A stretch of DNA of 64,000 nt from Novipirellula artificiosorum (lineage in GTDB: Bacteria; Planctomycetota; Planctomycetia; Pirellulales; Pirellulaceae). The DNA lies in NCBI RefSeq assembly GCF_007860135.1, contig NZ_SJPV01000009.1, forward strand, positions 271,896-335,895, written 5' to 3'. This document shows positions 1 through 9,844 of this stretch, piece by piece (positions within the stretch are counted from its first letter, which is position 1; every line of letters starts with the position of its first letter). The position numbers were made by a program, and so were the translations under genes. Below the pieces are notes generated by a model. That model had not been told where the DNA came from and did not search any database. It was given only the letters and a program-made list of their open reading frames with translations.

Positions 1-326
1 TTCATGCGCGGACGTCCATGTCCGCGTACTGGTACTCAACATTGCGGTGGCTCTTGGCGGCGATGGGTCGCTCGGTGTAATGGATACCGTTTGTCGCCGC
101 CGCTTCGTGTCGGAGCCTTACGCGAGGTTTCGCGGGCGTGGTTGATCGTTTGGCTACGGGTTGCCGGTTACGCCCGCGTGGTTCGGTCGCCATCGGTTCC
201 CGCAGACGACAAGGCCACGTTCCACCCGGTTGCCGGGATTGCGGCAAAATGTCGCGACGTCCCGGGCTTGGCGACTTGGACGTTGGTTCGCCGCTTGATC
301 CTAGCGACCCACAGGGACGCTTCACG

Positions 327-346
327 AAGGCCTCACGGCCTTTCTT
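327..346 (+). terminator. Candidate hairpin terminator
   Basis: AAGGCC (327-332) and GGCCTT (337-342) form a six-pair stem around the loop TCAC and are followed by TCTTT. The T-run is short, so this is only a candidate terminator for something entering from the left. Confidence 0.3.
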
Positions 347-421
347 TGGAATGAGCAAGGCATTAACGAGAAGGAACAAGCCGAAACTTGTTTGGGACTG
401 CGTCCACCTCGGGGAGCCAAG

Positions 422-434
422 ATTCGATTATGCT
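422..434 (+). promoter_or_regulatory. TTATGCT motif, copy 1
   Basis: ATTCGATTATGCT lies 113 bases before the start of the Wzz-like gene. Near-identical 13-mers occur at 3860-3872 and 36592-36604, both on the plus strand and ahead of plus-strand genes. TATGCT resembles a -10 element, but I see no matching -35 at the usual spacing. Promoter function is inferred. Confidence 0.3.
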
Positions 435-547
435 TTTGGCTGATGTTCGCAATCTCTGGCCGCAGGGGTACCGAGATAAACTCAATGTTGGCAACAGTCG
501 GTTGCCTCCGTGCCAACGATTTTCAAGCAACTTGCAGGGAATTTGCA

Positions 548-1933
548 ATGAGAAGATTTGTTTTCGTGACACTCACATGCATGCTCTTAGGCGGCCTTAT
601 CGGTTTGACGTCTGCCGTATCCAATCCGACATTTCGGTCCACATCACGTGTGATGATCGAACAGGCACCCAATCCCAAGGACCGAGACGCAAAGCCCATT
701 CCGTTCGAGATTCTGCGATCGCACTTCTATAGCGATTGGGTGTCGTCTATGGCTTTCCGAGATCGGCGAATGCTTCCGTTTCACCGTGAATTTTCCGGTC
801 ACGCTGGCATCTTTGCTCGACACGCACGTGAAGCCCTTATTGTGGAACCAGAAGTTACCAGCAACCAGGACTTCAGAATCGCAGCCTTAGTTCACTACGA
901 TTCCAAGAATAGGGAACTGGCAGAAGCGGGCGTTAAAAGTTTCGTTCATGCGTTTCAAAATTGGGCGAATCAGAGGCAGCACACTTTACATGGTGATTTG
1001 ATGCGCACGATCAGTGTCGCGATCGAGCAACTCTATCCAAAGCTTGGTGAACTAGAACGTCAATACCGTGACTTTCGGCGCGATGCTCCATTAGTGTGGA
1101 ACAGCGACGGCAAAGCGATTAATCCGCATCGTGAGCGTCACTTGTTCTTGACCCAAAAGCGAAGTGAAACAATCGAGGAATTCCGCAGAGTGGAACTTAT
1201 GTTGAAACAAGCGGAACAACTGGCTGAACAAGCCAAATCTGCGGTCGTTACACTTCCCATCATCGCGAAACTGTTGGATTTTCCAATAGCCAACGTAAAG
1301 GTTGTGGAACCCAGTTCGACGGATCCCTCGATTGGCAAACTATTGGTAGAAGCAATCGCGGAACGCAATCGAATCGCCGAGGAGTTGGGGGAAGAAGATT
1401 CACAAGTCGTCGAACTCGATCGACGTATTGAATTGCTTGAAACGGAACTCAAAAAGATCGCCAAGAACCAAATTGACCAAGCCTTTGCCAATGCCCTTAA
1501 AGAAAGTTCGTCCCAGCAAGTAGCCGCGAAAGATTCTACCATTTCCGCGTCAGAGGTCATTGCCACAATGCTCGATGCTAAAAAAGCGGAAAGCAGTATG
1601 CTGAAGGCCTATCGCGCTGAACTTGAACAAAACATTGAGTCTGAGAAACAGGCAAGTGCTAAACTCGCAAAGCTTGAGCAGGATGACGCAGGAATGCAGC
1701 GAGAAATAGAACGTAATCGCGAACTACTGAATCAGCTTGAGGAGCAAATGTCACTCGTCGAAATGCAGACGGAGGAAAGCCAATTGAGGATCGTCGAGCT
1801 GACAGCACCGTCTGTGGGCCACGTCACTGGCTGGCGTAAGGTCGGAATCGCTACGCTCTTAGGACTTGGGGTCGGCAGCGTGCTATCGCTGTTCTTGGGA
1901 CTGCTCTCACGAGGAAAATCGGCTGCTGCATAG
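548..1933 (+). CDS. Wzz/GumC-like chain-length determinant protein
   Basis: A 461-residue protein with the usual layout of polysaccharide co-polymerases: an N-terminal membrane segment (about residues 5-22), a periplasmic part that soon shows the family-like phrase TSRVMIEQAP, a long Glu/Gln/Lys-rich coiled coil (about 160-425), and a second membrane segment near the C-terminus (about 433-455). No Walker motifs or tyrosine-kinase domain follow, so it is the membrane part only. In this family such proteins set the chain length of exported polysaccharides at the inner membrane. I chose the ATG at 548 because GGGA lies 8 bases upstream and the membrane helix follows at once; a frame open from 392 adds 52 unconvincing residues. 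No other polysaccharide gene lies nearby in the window. Family level is fairly sure, substrate unknown. Confidence 0.75.
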   Translation: MRRFVFVTLTCMLLGGLIGLTSAVSNPTFRSTSRVMIEQAPNPKDRDAKPIPFEILRSHFYSDWVSSMAFRDRRMLPFHREFSGHAGIFARHAREALIVEPEVTSNQDFRIAALVHYDSKNRELAEAGVKSFVHAFQNWANQRQHTLHGDLMRTISVAIEQLYPKLGELERQYRDFRRDAPLVWNSDGKAINPHRERHLFLTQKRSETIEEFRRVELMLKQAEQLAEQAKSAVVTLPIIAKLLDFPIANVKVVEPSSTDPSIGKLLVEAIAERNRIAEELGEEDSQVVELDRRIELLETELKKIAKNQIDQAFANALKESSSQQVAAKDSTISASEVIATMLDAKKAESSMLKAYRAELEQNIESEKQASAKLAKLEQDDAGMQREIERNRELLNQLEEQMSLVEMQTEESQLRIVELTAPSVGHVTGWRKVGIATLLGLGVGSVLSLFLGLLSRGKSAAA

Positions 1934-2323
1934 CTAGTCTGCGGAGGCTACCTCGTGAAGTAAAATGTCGAACGATCACTTAGGGTCTGCGAAAACCAAG
2001 GTGCGTCGTCAGATGCGATTTAATAGGTCGACATCTGGCCCCAGGAAGGGTGGAAAGAACTCTGGAGAGTGTTGTCCGCCATCTGGCTTTGGGAGCGGGA
2101 AATACTAGCAGGGTGCTATACATCAGGTATCGCGGGAGGCTTGGGGTCGGGCTACCCGGGCTTTCGATGCCATTGCAGTGCCTACAGCAAAACACTCTGC
2201 ATAAGCCACTGCCGTTTCATGGACACTTTGGTTTATCGCATCCCCACAACAACGTCCGTGAATCGCTTGTAACGCTCCGTCGTATCATCGTGACATCGAT
2301 GCGTCTCATTGCTTGCGATCGCG
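1934..2323. other. Gap, no convincing gene
   Basis: A 48-codon frame from ATG 1964 to a stop near 2110 follows the Wzz-like gene (Lys/Arg/Ser-rich start, no domain). It could be the truncated head of a polysaccharide gene but I cannot support a product. The rest shows nothing recognisable. Confidence 0.4.
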
Positions 2324-2520
2324 TTAGCGTTGATCCCTGTCGCCCCGATTCGATGCAATGCCTTTTGCCACGTTCAGCAGATCACCCTTGGCGGCGTCAT
2401 CCATCGATTGCCAGATCGTTAACAATTCGGTCGTTTGTTCGTCGGGTTGCTGCGACAGTGACACCGCCCACGACACCGCCGCTTCACCCGTTTGCTTGTT
2501 TCCTCGTGTCTCAGACGATT
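2324..2520 (-). pseudogene. Remnant of small ORF next to the integrase
   Basis: The minus-strand frame ending at the stop 2324-2326 reads like protein (SQQPDEQTTELLTIWQSMDD, then NVAKGIA), a soluble helical style resembling short proteins I remember encoded just after planctomycete tyrosine recombinases. There is no start codon with a ribosome site and the frame runs into the decayed recombinase. I infer a leftover of the same mobile unit; product unknown. Confidence 0.3.
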
Positions 2521-2951
2521 GTGACAGTCCTAGTGGGACAGCTTAATGGCAAGCCAGCCAAAGACTCCACGAGACAAACCCAGATATTCCGGGGGTTTGC
2601 AACTTCGGCCACTTTTCGTGTCTTGGAATCTCCGCCCTTGGCTTGCACCGTCGGTGGTGTTTTAGAATCCACCACTTCCGCGTCATCGCCCTTTGCATGG
2701 GGTATCGGCTTGGGGGCTGCCGGGAGAGTTGTCATGCCAATCATCTTGGCACCTTCGGCGACGGCTCGGTCGAAACTCGCCTGCATCGTCATCGCGTAGT
2801 GGTTGTTCGCGACCGTGGGCGAATTACCAAGCCAGCTTGTCACGTCCTTGGCCAGATAGGAACCCCAAATTCTGCGAACCAGAAAGTGGAAACGTTGCCC
2901 AAGGCGCAGGACCCGAGTCAACCGAGTTCCTTGAACAGAGCCCTTGAGCAT
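2511..2951 (-). pseudogene. Decayed tyrosine recombinase (integrase) C-terminus
   Basis: Minus-strand residues about 39-64 of this frame read WLGNSPTVANNHYAMTMQ, the end of a tyrosine-recombinase catalytic domain: the W-x-G-(N/H)-S helix followed, eight residues after the Ser, by the HY pair that carries the catalytic Tyr. Intact integrases exceed 300 residues; here only the last helix and a Pro/Lys-rich tail remain, and the upstream part (RLTRVLRLGQRFHF) no longer matches the R-H-x-x-R box. It is a relic of an integrative element and not an active enzyme. No attachment site or partner gene can be seen around it. Confidence 0.6.
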
Positions 2952-3008
2952 CGGCTCGTTCCTCGCGATGTCAAAGACTTAATTGTCATACGGCTCGTGG
3001 GTGTTTGG

Positions 3009-3488
3009 CTACCACGGACGGAGTAGCGATATGAGACTGCTTGTGTTTCCTGAGTCGAGTGTTGTGCCGGTTCCGTATTCTGCCCACTTATGTTGCGGGT
3101 CAAGCTCGGCTCGGAAATCGCTGGTGGTTAGATCAATGGAGGCGCCGACTTTCCCATCGGACTCTACCCAAAGCTGGCTTCCGGTTTTGTTGTACTTTAG
3201 GACCACGTGTTCGAAACCACCGTGGACTCGATCAACCCAGTAGTATTTTGGTGCCATGTTGGGAGCAACCACGGTCAGGCGGTCGTCAGTTTCAAAACCT
3301 CCTGGACGTGCTTGAAAATAGACTTCGGTGCCATTGGGCAATTTGCCACCGATTCTTGGCCCCCAAGGTGCATGGCCCGTCAGCACGCGTCCAATTGTGA
3401 AGGGTATCCATAACACAAAGAGCACAATGAGCGTGCTGAAGATAAGAAAGTATGTTCTCTTTGTGCTCTGCTGGGTTTCCGAGGCCAT
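3009..3488 (-). CDS. Small single-span membrane protein, unknown function
   Basis: A 159-residue protein. A charged start (MASETQQSTKR) is followed by one strong membrane helix at about residues 12-34 and then by a soluble domain of beta-strand character rich in Gly, Asp and Tyr (about 40-159), probably on the outer face of the inner membrane. The ATG at 3488 is chosen because AAGGA sits 7-11 bases upstream; the frame stays open further up but that part is not protein-like. I do not recognise the family. It stands alone, divergent from the sigma factor gene at 3879. Confidence 0.6.
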   Translation of the reverse strand: MASETQQSTKRTYFLIFSTLIVLFVLWIPFTIGRVLTGHAPWGPRIGGKLPNGTEVYFQARPGGFETDDRLTVVAPNMAPKYYWVDRVHGGFEHVVLKYNKTGSQLWVESDGKVGASIDLTTSDFRAELDPQHKWAEYGTGTTLDSGNTSSLISLLRPW

Positions 3489-3859
3489 GCGTGTCCTTGC
3501 CGTATAATTTGGTAATTCTGTGGCGCTCGCGCCAGAACACGAGTCTATCCCGTCGATGAGATCCGGTGGGCTCCCGGTCGTCTTCGCCCTCCGAAACACG
3601 TGATTTACCTGCGAATCATTTCATGTCCAAGTGATTTGCCGAGAAATATTCGGCGCATTAGGCCTCGGCGCAGTCTTCCCAGATTTTGGTCCCAGAATTC
3701 GAGAAGAGTGCGCCAAGGCGATCGCTGCTATCCGCTTCGGGCGATCCACCCGCAGCGGGTTAGACGGAGAATTGCTGAGACTGCTAAAGGCCGGTTCCGC
3801 ACCCCTGGCGTCGTCCGGTGTCGCGCCTGCGGCAGAAGTTCCAAGTCGTCCTTGACTAA
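3489..3859. other. Divergent intergenic region
   Basis: About 370 bases between the membrane protein (minus) and the sigma factor (plus). Frames are open across much of it but translate to low-quality Arg/Ala-rich peptides. It must hold the promoters of both flanking genes. Confidence 0.4.
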
Positions 3860-3872
3860 ATTCGGTTATGCT
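3860..3872 (+). promoter_or_regulatory. TTATGCT motif, copy 2, abutting a start codon
   Basis: ATTCGGTTATGCT ends six bases before the ATG of the sigma factor gene. If TATGCT (3867-3872) is a -10 element, transcription would begin at about the A of the ATG and the mRNA would have no leader. No Shine-Dalgarno sequence is visible between the motif and the ATG, which agrees with this. TTGAC at 3852-3856 is too close to be a normal -35. Confidence 0.4.
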
Positions 3873-3878
3873 ACGCAT

Positions 3879-4439
3879 ATGAGCGAAGTAACGAGAATTC
3901 TCTCCGATATCGAAAACGGCGACTCAGCTGCATCGGAACAGCTTTTGCCGCTGGTCTATGACCGATTGCGCAAACTGGCAGTTCACAGGATGGCTCAGGA
4001 GAAACCGGGCCAAACATTGCAGGCGACTGCCCTCGTGCATGAAGCCTATATCCGCTTGGTGGATGTCGAGCAGGCTCAGCATTGGAATAGTCGCGGTCAT
4101 TTCTTCGCAGCGGCTGCAGAAGCGATGCGTCGACTGTTGATTGATAACGCAAGAAAAAAGCACGCATTGCGTCGCGGTGGAGACATGCAACGACTGGAAA
4201 TCTCTTGTTTAGAACTACCGGCGACAGAATCACAAGTCGACTTGGAAGCGATCAGTGCGGCTCTGGATGGACTTGAAAAGGCGTTCCCGCAAATTGCTGC
4301 CGTCGTCAAACTCAAGTACTTCTGCGGGTTTACGATCAATGAAATCGCCGAAGCGCTTGGAATTTCGGTCTCCACAGTAAAACGCCACTGGTCCTATGCT
4401 CGAGCGCGTTTGCACGCGGAGCTAGATTCGAGTCCATGA
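3879..4439 (+). CDS. ECF-type RNA polymerase sigma factor (TIGR02999-like)
   Basis: A 186-residue sigma-70-family factor. Region 2 covers about residues 8-95 (LLPLVYDRLRKLA, QATALVHEAYIRLVD, FFAAAAEAMRRLLIDNARKK) and region 4 about 120-180, with the helix-turn-helix FTINEIAEALGISVSTVKRH. The GQTLQATALVHEAY block is typical of the sigma group expanded in planctomycetes and acidobacteria (TIGR02999), usually paired with a Ser/Thr kinase and lacking a classical anti-sigma factor. That fits here: a kinase gene starts 90 bases downstream on the same strand. The ATG at 3879 is chosen because region 2 starts directly after it; the frame upstream is open but not protein-like. The likely role is directing polymerase to a small regulon, with activity perhaps set by the kinase (inference). 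Confidence 0.9.
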   Translation: MSEVTRILSDIENGDSAASEQLLPLVYDRLRKLAVHRMAQEKPGQTLQATALVHEAYIRLVDVEQAQHWNSRGHFFAAAAEAMRRLLIDNARKKHALRRGGDMQRLEISCLELPATESQVDLEAISAALDGLEKAFPQIAAVVKLKYFCGFTINEIAEALGISVSTVKRHWSYARARLHAELDSSP

Positions 4440-4529
4440 GTGCATGCTCAAGAACTCTTGACAGAAAACTTCAGCTTTGAATGAGCGCATTTTTACCTGG
4501 AATCCGCACTGACCTTGAGGAGACCAGGA

Positions 4530-7500
4530 ATGGCACTAGAACGAAACGAAGCAGACCTATTTGCCGCGGTTTTGGATGTAACTGAATCCGAGCGACCTGA
4601 ATTTTTGCAACAAGCCTGTGGCGATGACCTCGAATTACGAGCGCGTCTGGATCGATATTTGCGCGCGCATCAAGCTGACAATGGTCCGTTGGACGCCAGC
4701 CCAGCGGATATTACCAGCGTGATGAACGACCTAATCGCGGACTGTCGGGTTGGATCGCGAGTTGGACCTTACAAGTTGCTTGAGCAAATCGGCACCGGCG
4801 GGATGGGCGTGGTTTTTATGGCCGAGCAGCGCGAGCCGGTCAAACGGACCGTAGCGCTGAAGATTATCAAGCCAGGCATGGACACACAGCAAGTGATTGC
4901 CCGATTCGAGGCCGAACGTCAGGCGCTAGCGCTGATGAACCACCCCAATATTGCCAAAGTCTTGGATGTCGGCACGACCGATTCTGGATTGCCGTACTTT
5001 GCCATGGAGCTAGTCAAAGGCATTCCGGTCACGGATTATTGTGACGAACATCGGCTCGATACTCGACAGCGGCTGGAGTTGTTTGTCCAGATTTGTCGAG
5101 CCGTCCAGCATGCCCATCTCAAGGGTGTGATCCACCGCGATCTCAAACCATCCAACGTGCTGGTTGAACTCCACGACGTTCATCCAGTTCCCAAAGTCAT
5201 CGACTTCGGCGTCGCCAAAGCCGCCCATCAATCTTTGACCGATCGGTCCCTACATACCGGTTTTTCGCAGATGATCGGGACGCCAGCGTACATGAGTCCC
5301 GAACAGGCCCAGTTGAGTGGACTGGATGTCGACACCCGCAGCGACGTTTATTCCCTGGGGGTGATCCTGTATGAACTGCTAACCGGCGAGACGCCCTTCG
5401 ATCGCGAGACGCTGCGTCAAGCTGGATTCGACGAGATGCGGCGGATGATTCGGGAGGACGAGCCACCGCGGCCGAGTCATAAAATCAGCACTTTGGTGGC
5501 TGAGAATGCCACGACGGTTGCCACGCGGCGCATGACCGATCGGCGCGGCTTGAAGGCCGCAGTTCGCAATGAGCTGGATTGGATCGTGATGAAGGCTCTG
5601 GAAAAGGACCGCACGCGGCGTTACGAATCAGCCAGCGCCGTGGCGGTTGATGTTCGGCGTTATCTAGACGGAGACGCTGTTCAGGCTTGCCCGCCCTCCA
5701 AACTTTATCGACTGAAGAAGACCGTATACCGACATCGGACGATCACCCTAGCCTTTTCGATTGCGATGTTAGGCATGCTTGCTGGCCTAGCCTACGCTTC
5801 CGTAGCAGCGGTATACGCAAAGGATGCACAAGCGCTGGCTGAGCTGGAGAGAGCTCGAGCAGAATCGAATTTGACAATCGCGCTGGCCGCCTTAGACGAA
5901 CTTTACATCCCCGGCGGCGTCTTCGCTGGAGAGGAACCATCGGCAGACAGACAGCGTCAGATCAAACGCGGCATTGCGTTCTATGAGGCCTTCGCGAAAA
6001 ACAACTCGAGCCAGAATGCCACCCACTGGGAGGCTGGCAAAGCGTACTACCGCGTCGGGCAACTATTCTCAATCTTGCATGACGAACTAACTGCCGAACA
6101 ATACATGCTCAAAGCACTCGAGCACTTCGAGCACTTGGAATCGGTGCAGCCTACCGAGATCATCTGGCGTCTCAATCGCATTGTCGTCTTGGAGAATCTA
6201 GGTTGGCGTTACAATTACCAGCATCGCATGGAGGAAGCAGTCGCCTACCAGCAGAGAGCTGTCCGACTGGCTGAGGAGTTGCAGCGACAGTATCCAGCTG
6301 ACGATTTGATCCTCGCCGCTGTCGCACGCACCAAGAAGTCGTTAGCGTTTTGCTGGAACGATCCGCAAAAGGCCGAGCAGATGCTCAACGATGCCCTGGC
6401 TTTTTACACCAGCGGTAGGAAAATAGAGTCTCGCCTGATCCAAACAGCTGACCCTCGATACTTAAGCTTCTACGAAGGTGAAGGGGATCCTGAGGATGAA
6501 ACGGCACTCGCCTGTGCATCAATCTATATCGGCATTGGACACCATCATGTTGGTTCGCAACAGTTGCTGTTAGCGGTGACAGATTACCAGAAGGCCAAAG
6601 AGATTTTACGCGAGCTGATGAAAAAGTCGCCCGAAAGTGCATCCTTGGGGAATCGTATATTGTTGGCATTTACTCGGCTTTCGACCGTGCATGAACAATT
6701 AGGAAATAACGTCGAGGCCACTAATGAGCTAGAAGCAGCAGCAGAGCTATTTGAAACCCTGCATTCCCAAAATCCCCAGAGCATTGACTTGGCGCAAAAA
6801 TCGATCTGGACTGCCAACAGTGCGGGGCAGAAATTGATTCAGCTCCATGAGCTTGATCGCGGCAGAGTATTGCTGGAGCGGGCGTTGAACGAAAGTTCGC
6901 AACTGCCTAGTTTGGATGAAAACGCTCTGCCAACTATTCAACTCAATTTGGGACATGCGTACCAACAACTCGATCGGACGTCCGAGGCTATTGAACTGTT
7001 CCGCGCAGCCTATTCACAACGATTGTTGGTAAACGGATGGAATGGACCCGCTCTCGCATTGACCTTCGAAGCATCACGGTCGTTGAGCCGAGCGCTCTAT
7101 CTCGCTGGCCAATATGCCGAAAGCCTGGAGGTCATTCAGCAGGAAATTGACGAATTGCGAGAAAACCCCGACCAGTTTTCGCCCAGCGAAACACAGCATG
7201 CCTTGTTGCGATACGCAAGCACGCTCTTGGATGTTGGCAAGCACGAGGAGTACATGGTCGTTATCCGCGAAGCGATCGAGAATTTCCGAGACAAACGCTT
7301 TGTGGAAGATATGAAGGAAGAGAGAGCGATTCTTTTTCCTAACGTTTTGGCGAATTATGCCAGGCAGCTTTTGAAAGCGGATCAAGTTTCTGAGGCGATA
7401 ACGTGCCTAGAGGAATGCGTTGCGCAAAGACAGGTGCATGCGGCAGAGCACTGGTCGCTGTTCGATGCTACGTCAATGCTGGGCGAAGGCTACCATAGGC

Positions 7501-7712
7501 AAGCGAAGATTGAGGAAGCGCGGGTAGCACTTACCGAAGGATTCGAAGGCATGTTGGCTCGACGAGCATCCATTCCACCAGAGCGTTTCGCTCGGCTCGT
7601 GGACGGAGCGATGCGGCTGAAGCAATTCCACGAATCCATTGGCGAGTTAGACCAGGCCGAGCATTGGCAGGCGAAAATTGAGGCGCTCCAGGTGTCTGAC
7701 AAATCGGAATAG
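4530..7712 (+). CDS. Transmembrane Ser/Thr protein kinase with TPR region
   Basis: A 1060-residue Hanks-type kinase. A planctomycete-type leader (residues 1-75, with FLQQACGDD) precedes the kinase domain at about 79-390: glycine loop IGTGGMGVVF, VALK with the ATP-binding Lys near 111, catalytic HRDLKPSN near 202-209, DFGVAK near 225, and the APE-like MSPEQ. A single membrane helix lies at about 404-429. The rest (about 440-1060) is helical and repeat-like with many Ala/Leu/Tyr pairs typical of tetratricopeptides, placed outside the cytoplasm. All catalytic residues are present, so it should phosphorylate Ser/Thr of partner proteins. The ATG at 4530 follows GAGGAG by seven bases; a TTG at 4515 would cover that site. 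It is likely co-transcribed with the sigma factor 90 bases upstream; sigma/kinase pairing is common in this phylum. Confidence 0.93.
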   Translation: MALERNEADLFAAVLDVTESERPEFLQQACGDDLELRARLDRYLRAHQADNGPLDASPADITSVMNDLIADCRVGSRVGPYKLLEQIGTGGMGVVFMAEQREPVKRTVALKIIKPGMDTQQVIARFEAERQALALMNHPNIAKVLDVGTTDSGLPYFAMELVKGIPVTDYCDEHRLDTRQRLELFVQICRAVQHAHLKGVIHRDLKPSNVLVELHDVHPVPKVIDFGVAKAAHQSLTDRSLHTGFSQMIGTPAYMSPEQAQLSGLDVDTRSDVYSLGVILYELLTGETPFDRETLRQAGFDEMRRMIREDEPPRPSHKISTLVAENATTVATRRMTDRRGLKAAVRNELDWIVMKALEKDRTRRYESASAVAVDVRRYLDGDAVQACPPSKLYRLKKTVYRHRTITLAFSIAMLGMLAGLAYASVAAVYAKDAQALAELERARAESNLTIALAALDELYIPGGVFAGEEPSADRQRQIKRGIAFYEAFAKNNSSQNATHWEAGKAYYRVGQLFSILHDELTAEQYMLKALEHFEHLESVQPTEIIWRLNRIVVLENLGWRYNYQHRMEEAVAYQQRAVRLAEELQRQYPADDLILAAVARTKKSLAFCWNDPQKAEQMLNDALAFYTSGRKIESRLIQTADPRYLSFYEGEGDPEDETALACASIYIGIGHHHVGSQQLLLAVTDYQKAKEILRELMKKSPESASLGNRILLAFTRLSTVHEQLGNNVEATNELEAAAELFETLHSQNPQSIDLAQKSIWTANSAGQKLIQLHELDRGRVLLERALNESSQLPSLDENALPTIQLNLGHAYQQLDRTSEAIELFRAAYSQRLLVNGWNGPALALTFEASRSLSRALYLAGQYAESLEVIQQEIDELRENPDQFSPSETQHALLRYASTLLDVGKHEEYMVVIREAIENFRDKRFVEDMKEERAILFPNVLANYARQLLKADQVSEAITCLEECVAQRQVHAAEHWSLFDATSMLGEGYHRQAKIEEARVALTEGFEGMLARRASIPPERFARLVDGAMRLKQFHESIGELDQAEHWQAKIEALQVSDKSE

Positions 7713-8094
7713 CGAGACTCTTAGCCGGTAGGAGTAAGTCCCCCGGCAAACAAGACCGTCTCCAGGCGTGAATACGCCCTCTGCTCCCGCGTCGTATGAA
7801 TCGCGTGCGCATCTGCGGACTCAGGATTATCCGTGGCAGCGCTAACTTTAGCGCTCGCGTGCCAGAAAGCTTGAGTGCCTAAACCACGAAGGTTCTCACG
7901 GCAACGAATCATCCGTCACCCGCCAACGCTATGTTCTTAAAAAAATTTCTGCGGCAATTTGAGCCAATTCTCTCGCCAAATCCGCACTGTCTTATGGCGG
8001 CGAAAGGGTTGATTCCGAAGCATCCGGTCGGGAAGGACCAGCGTCAGCCTCGACTCATCCATTTCGATCAGCACAACTCCACAGGGAAACCACG
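7713..8094. other. Intergenic region with a short palindrome
   Basis: No gene seen. A near-perfect palindrome AGCGCTAA-CT-TTAGCGCT lies at 7838-7855; it has no T-run, so it may be an operator or a REP-like element more than a terminator. The promoter of the next gene must also lie here. Confidence 0.4.
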
Positions 8095-9324
8095 ATGAAA
8101 CGTTTACTTCAAGTTCCGTTACAGGCTTTCGGAGCGATCTTGCTGGTCATGTTCACAGTCAGCCTCGCCTACGGCCAGGCAACGGTCCAATATCGCTTGG
8201 AGCAAGTACCTATTCCCGAAGGATTTTTCGTCAACGATTTCAATAATCAGAACCTGGTGGTTGGCCATTCTCGGTATACCGACGGGGAAACCGTCGTCCT
8301 CTACGACCATGATGGCGTACTTGGCGCACCAAGATCGACATGGTCGCTTGACGATCTAATCGACGTGTCCGACGAGTTTTCGAGTGCTTCGATCCTGGAT
8401 ATTAACGAATCTGGGCAGTTCGTCGCATATCTGAAACGCGATGATGGCACCGACGAGAGCATTCTCGTCGACCTGTACGACACCGGCGGCAGTCTCTCGC
8501 CCACTTGGCGATATCTCAATGTGCCAGCCTCCAGTGGATTGTCGTATGCAAAGCGAATTAACGACCTGGGCGAAGTCCTGGGGCAGTTTGTGGATGATGT
8601 CTCGGGAGACACGCACGCCTTTCTCCTGGACTCGACCAACCCAAGTTCCACGCCCGTCGTCTTAACTGATCCTACGACTGGAATGCCCATCGCAATTAGG
8701 GCACCCGATCTTCTACGACTTAACAATTTGGGGCAAGTCTCCGGCAACACCTATATAGAAACAGATTTCGGCTACGGCATTTCGTTCGGTGGTTTTCGAT
8801 TGACACCAAGCGTCGAGATGCTGCTAACTCCCCTCAGTGAGACTTTGAGAACTGCAACGATTCGAGACATGAATGACTTTGGCGAAATGACGGGAGAAGC
8901 GCTGGTGGCTGTGACCGGATCAGGCCGCAAGGGCAAGACAACAACAAGTCTGCGCGGGATTCGCTTCGATGAGACCGGCTATGAATTCCTTCCCCCAGCG
9001 GTCCCAGTCCGCGGGAGGGATATCAATAACGCAGGCGATGTTCTTGGCTCGATAGACACGACTGACGGTTCGCGGGAGGCTCAGTTCCTTGTGCACGACT
9101 CGAATCTGATCTATCTGGATGACGTCGTGACCGGTGTCCCAGGCGATGAGGATTTCTGGCACGCGGCTACAGACTTCTACCACCAACACATGAATGATCG
9201 CGACGCGACAGGTTACGGGCACGTGTTCGCTAGGGCGGGAGTTGTCGTTACTACCGGGAAAGGCAGGAATCAAACGACCACCTCCGAAACGCGTTACTTC
9301 ATACTCACACCCGAGCTGCCATAG
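8095..9324 (+). CDS. Secreted HAF-repeat protein
   Basis: A 409-residue exported protein. A clear signal peptide (positive MKRLLQ, a hydrophobic core, then AYGQA at about 24-28) precedes repeated beta units of the type DINESGQFVAYL, RINDLGEVLGQF, RLNNLGQVSG, DMNDFGEMTGEA and DINNAGDVLGS. Each pairs an N-(D/E)-x-G turn with a short strand, as in the HAF/extracellular repeat family that probably folds as a propeller. A Lys/Thr-rich GRKGKTTTS stretch appears twice in variant form (about 279-288 and 385-396), perhaps from a repeat duplication. The biochemical role of the family is unknown. The gene stands alone, with AGGGAAA upstream of the ATG as a fair ribosome site. Confidence 0.75.
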   Translation: MKRLLQVPLQAFGAILLVMFTVSLAYGQATVQYRLEQVPIPEGFFVNDFNNQNLVVGHSRYTDGETVVLYDHDGVLGAPRSTWSLDDLIDVSDEFSSASILDINESGQFVAYLKRDDGTDESILVDLYDTGGSLSPTWRYLNVPASSGLSYAKRINDLGEVLGQFVDDVSGDTHAFLLDSTNPSSTPVVLTDPTTGMPIAIRAPDLLRLNNLGQVSGNTYIETDFGYGISFGGFRLTPSVEMLLTPLSETLRTATIRDMNDFGEMTGEALVAVTGSGRKGKTTTSLRGIRFDETGYEFLPPAVPVRGRDINNAGDVLGSIDTTDGSREAQFLVHDSNLIYLDDVVTGVPGDEDFWHAATDFYHQHMNDRDATGYGHVFARAGVVVTTGKGRNQTTTSETRYFILTPELP

Positions 9325-9844
9325 TTCCGTCTACGCATTGCTCAGGCGGATGTGATCCGGCCTTGAAACGAAAGAGTGTGGCAGCGAATGCTCAACCAAT
9401 CCTGCCACAACGTCTTGCGGGATTCGTTATCCGATTGGCATTCTTTCTGGGCATAGAATTACATCGGTACTCACCTGCGCGTCCCCTGACGAATGAGTCC
9501 CAAAAAGCTTCGCGAGTTCCACGCTACTGAACTGTCTGGCTAATAGCACGAGCATCTCGCATCGCGGTATCCAGCCCACGAGCCAACACGCGAGCCAGAT
9601 GGCGATTCCTTGCGCCGTTCGTGGCGTTGTGGAGTGTCCGATTTCTTTCCCTCGGACCTGCCGCAGTTCGGCCTCTCCAATCTCGTTCTTGAGAATTTCT
9701 TGCTAGTCGTGAGCCGAATTATCCGTGCATTACGCACTATCTTGTAGTTGCATATGTTTGGTGGTCGATTCCCGTCCCATCCCGTCCCGTTTGGACGGAT
9801 TGCCCATCGAAACTGGCGCCCCCTGCCAACGTGCTCACACCTCA
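9325..9844. other. Gap, nothing recognised
   Basis: About 520 bases without a supported gene. An antisense frame covers most of 9540-9845 but its translation is Arg/Ser/Gly-rich with no domain. No strong hairpin seen. Confidence 0.45.

Larger units (their letters stand above)
1..547. other. Gap with no supported gene
   Basis: Open frames exist on both strands but their translations are rich in Arg, Pro and Ser and show no domain I recognise, so I treat them as chance frames. The stretch holds a small GC-rich hairpin near 327-342 and a TTATGCT motif at 422-434, both listed separately. The left edge may cut a gene outside the window. Confidence 0.5.

Noticed and set aside
2050..2799. 249-codon plus-strand frame
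   Set aside because: Arg/His/Ser-rich, no domain, and it runs antisense through the recombinase relic.
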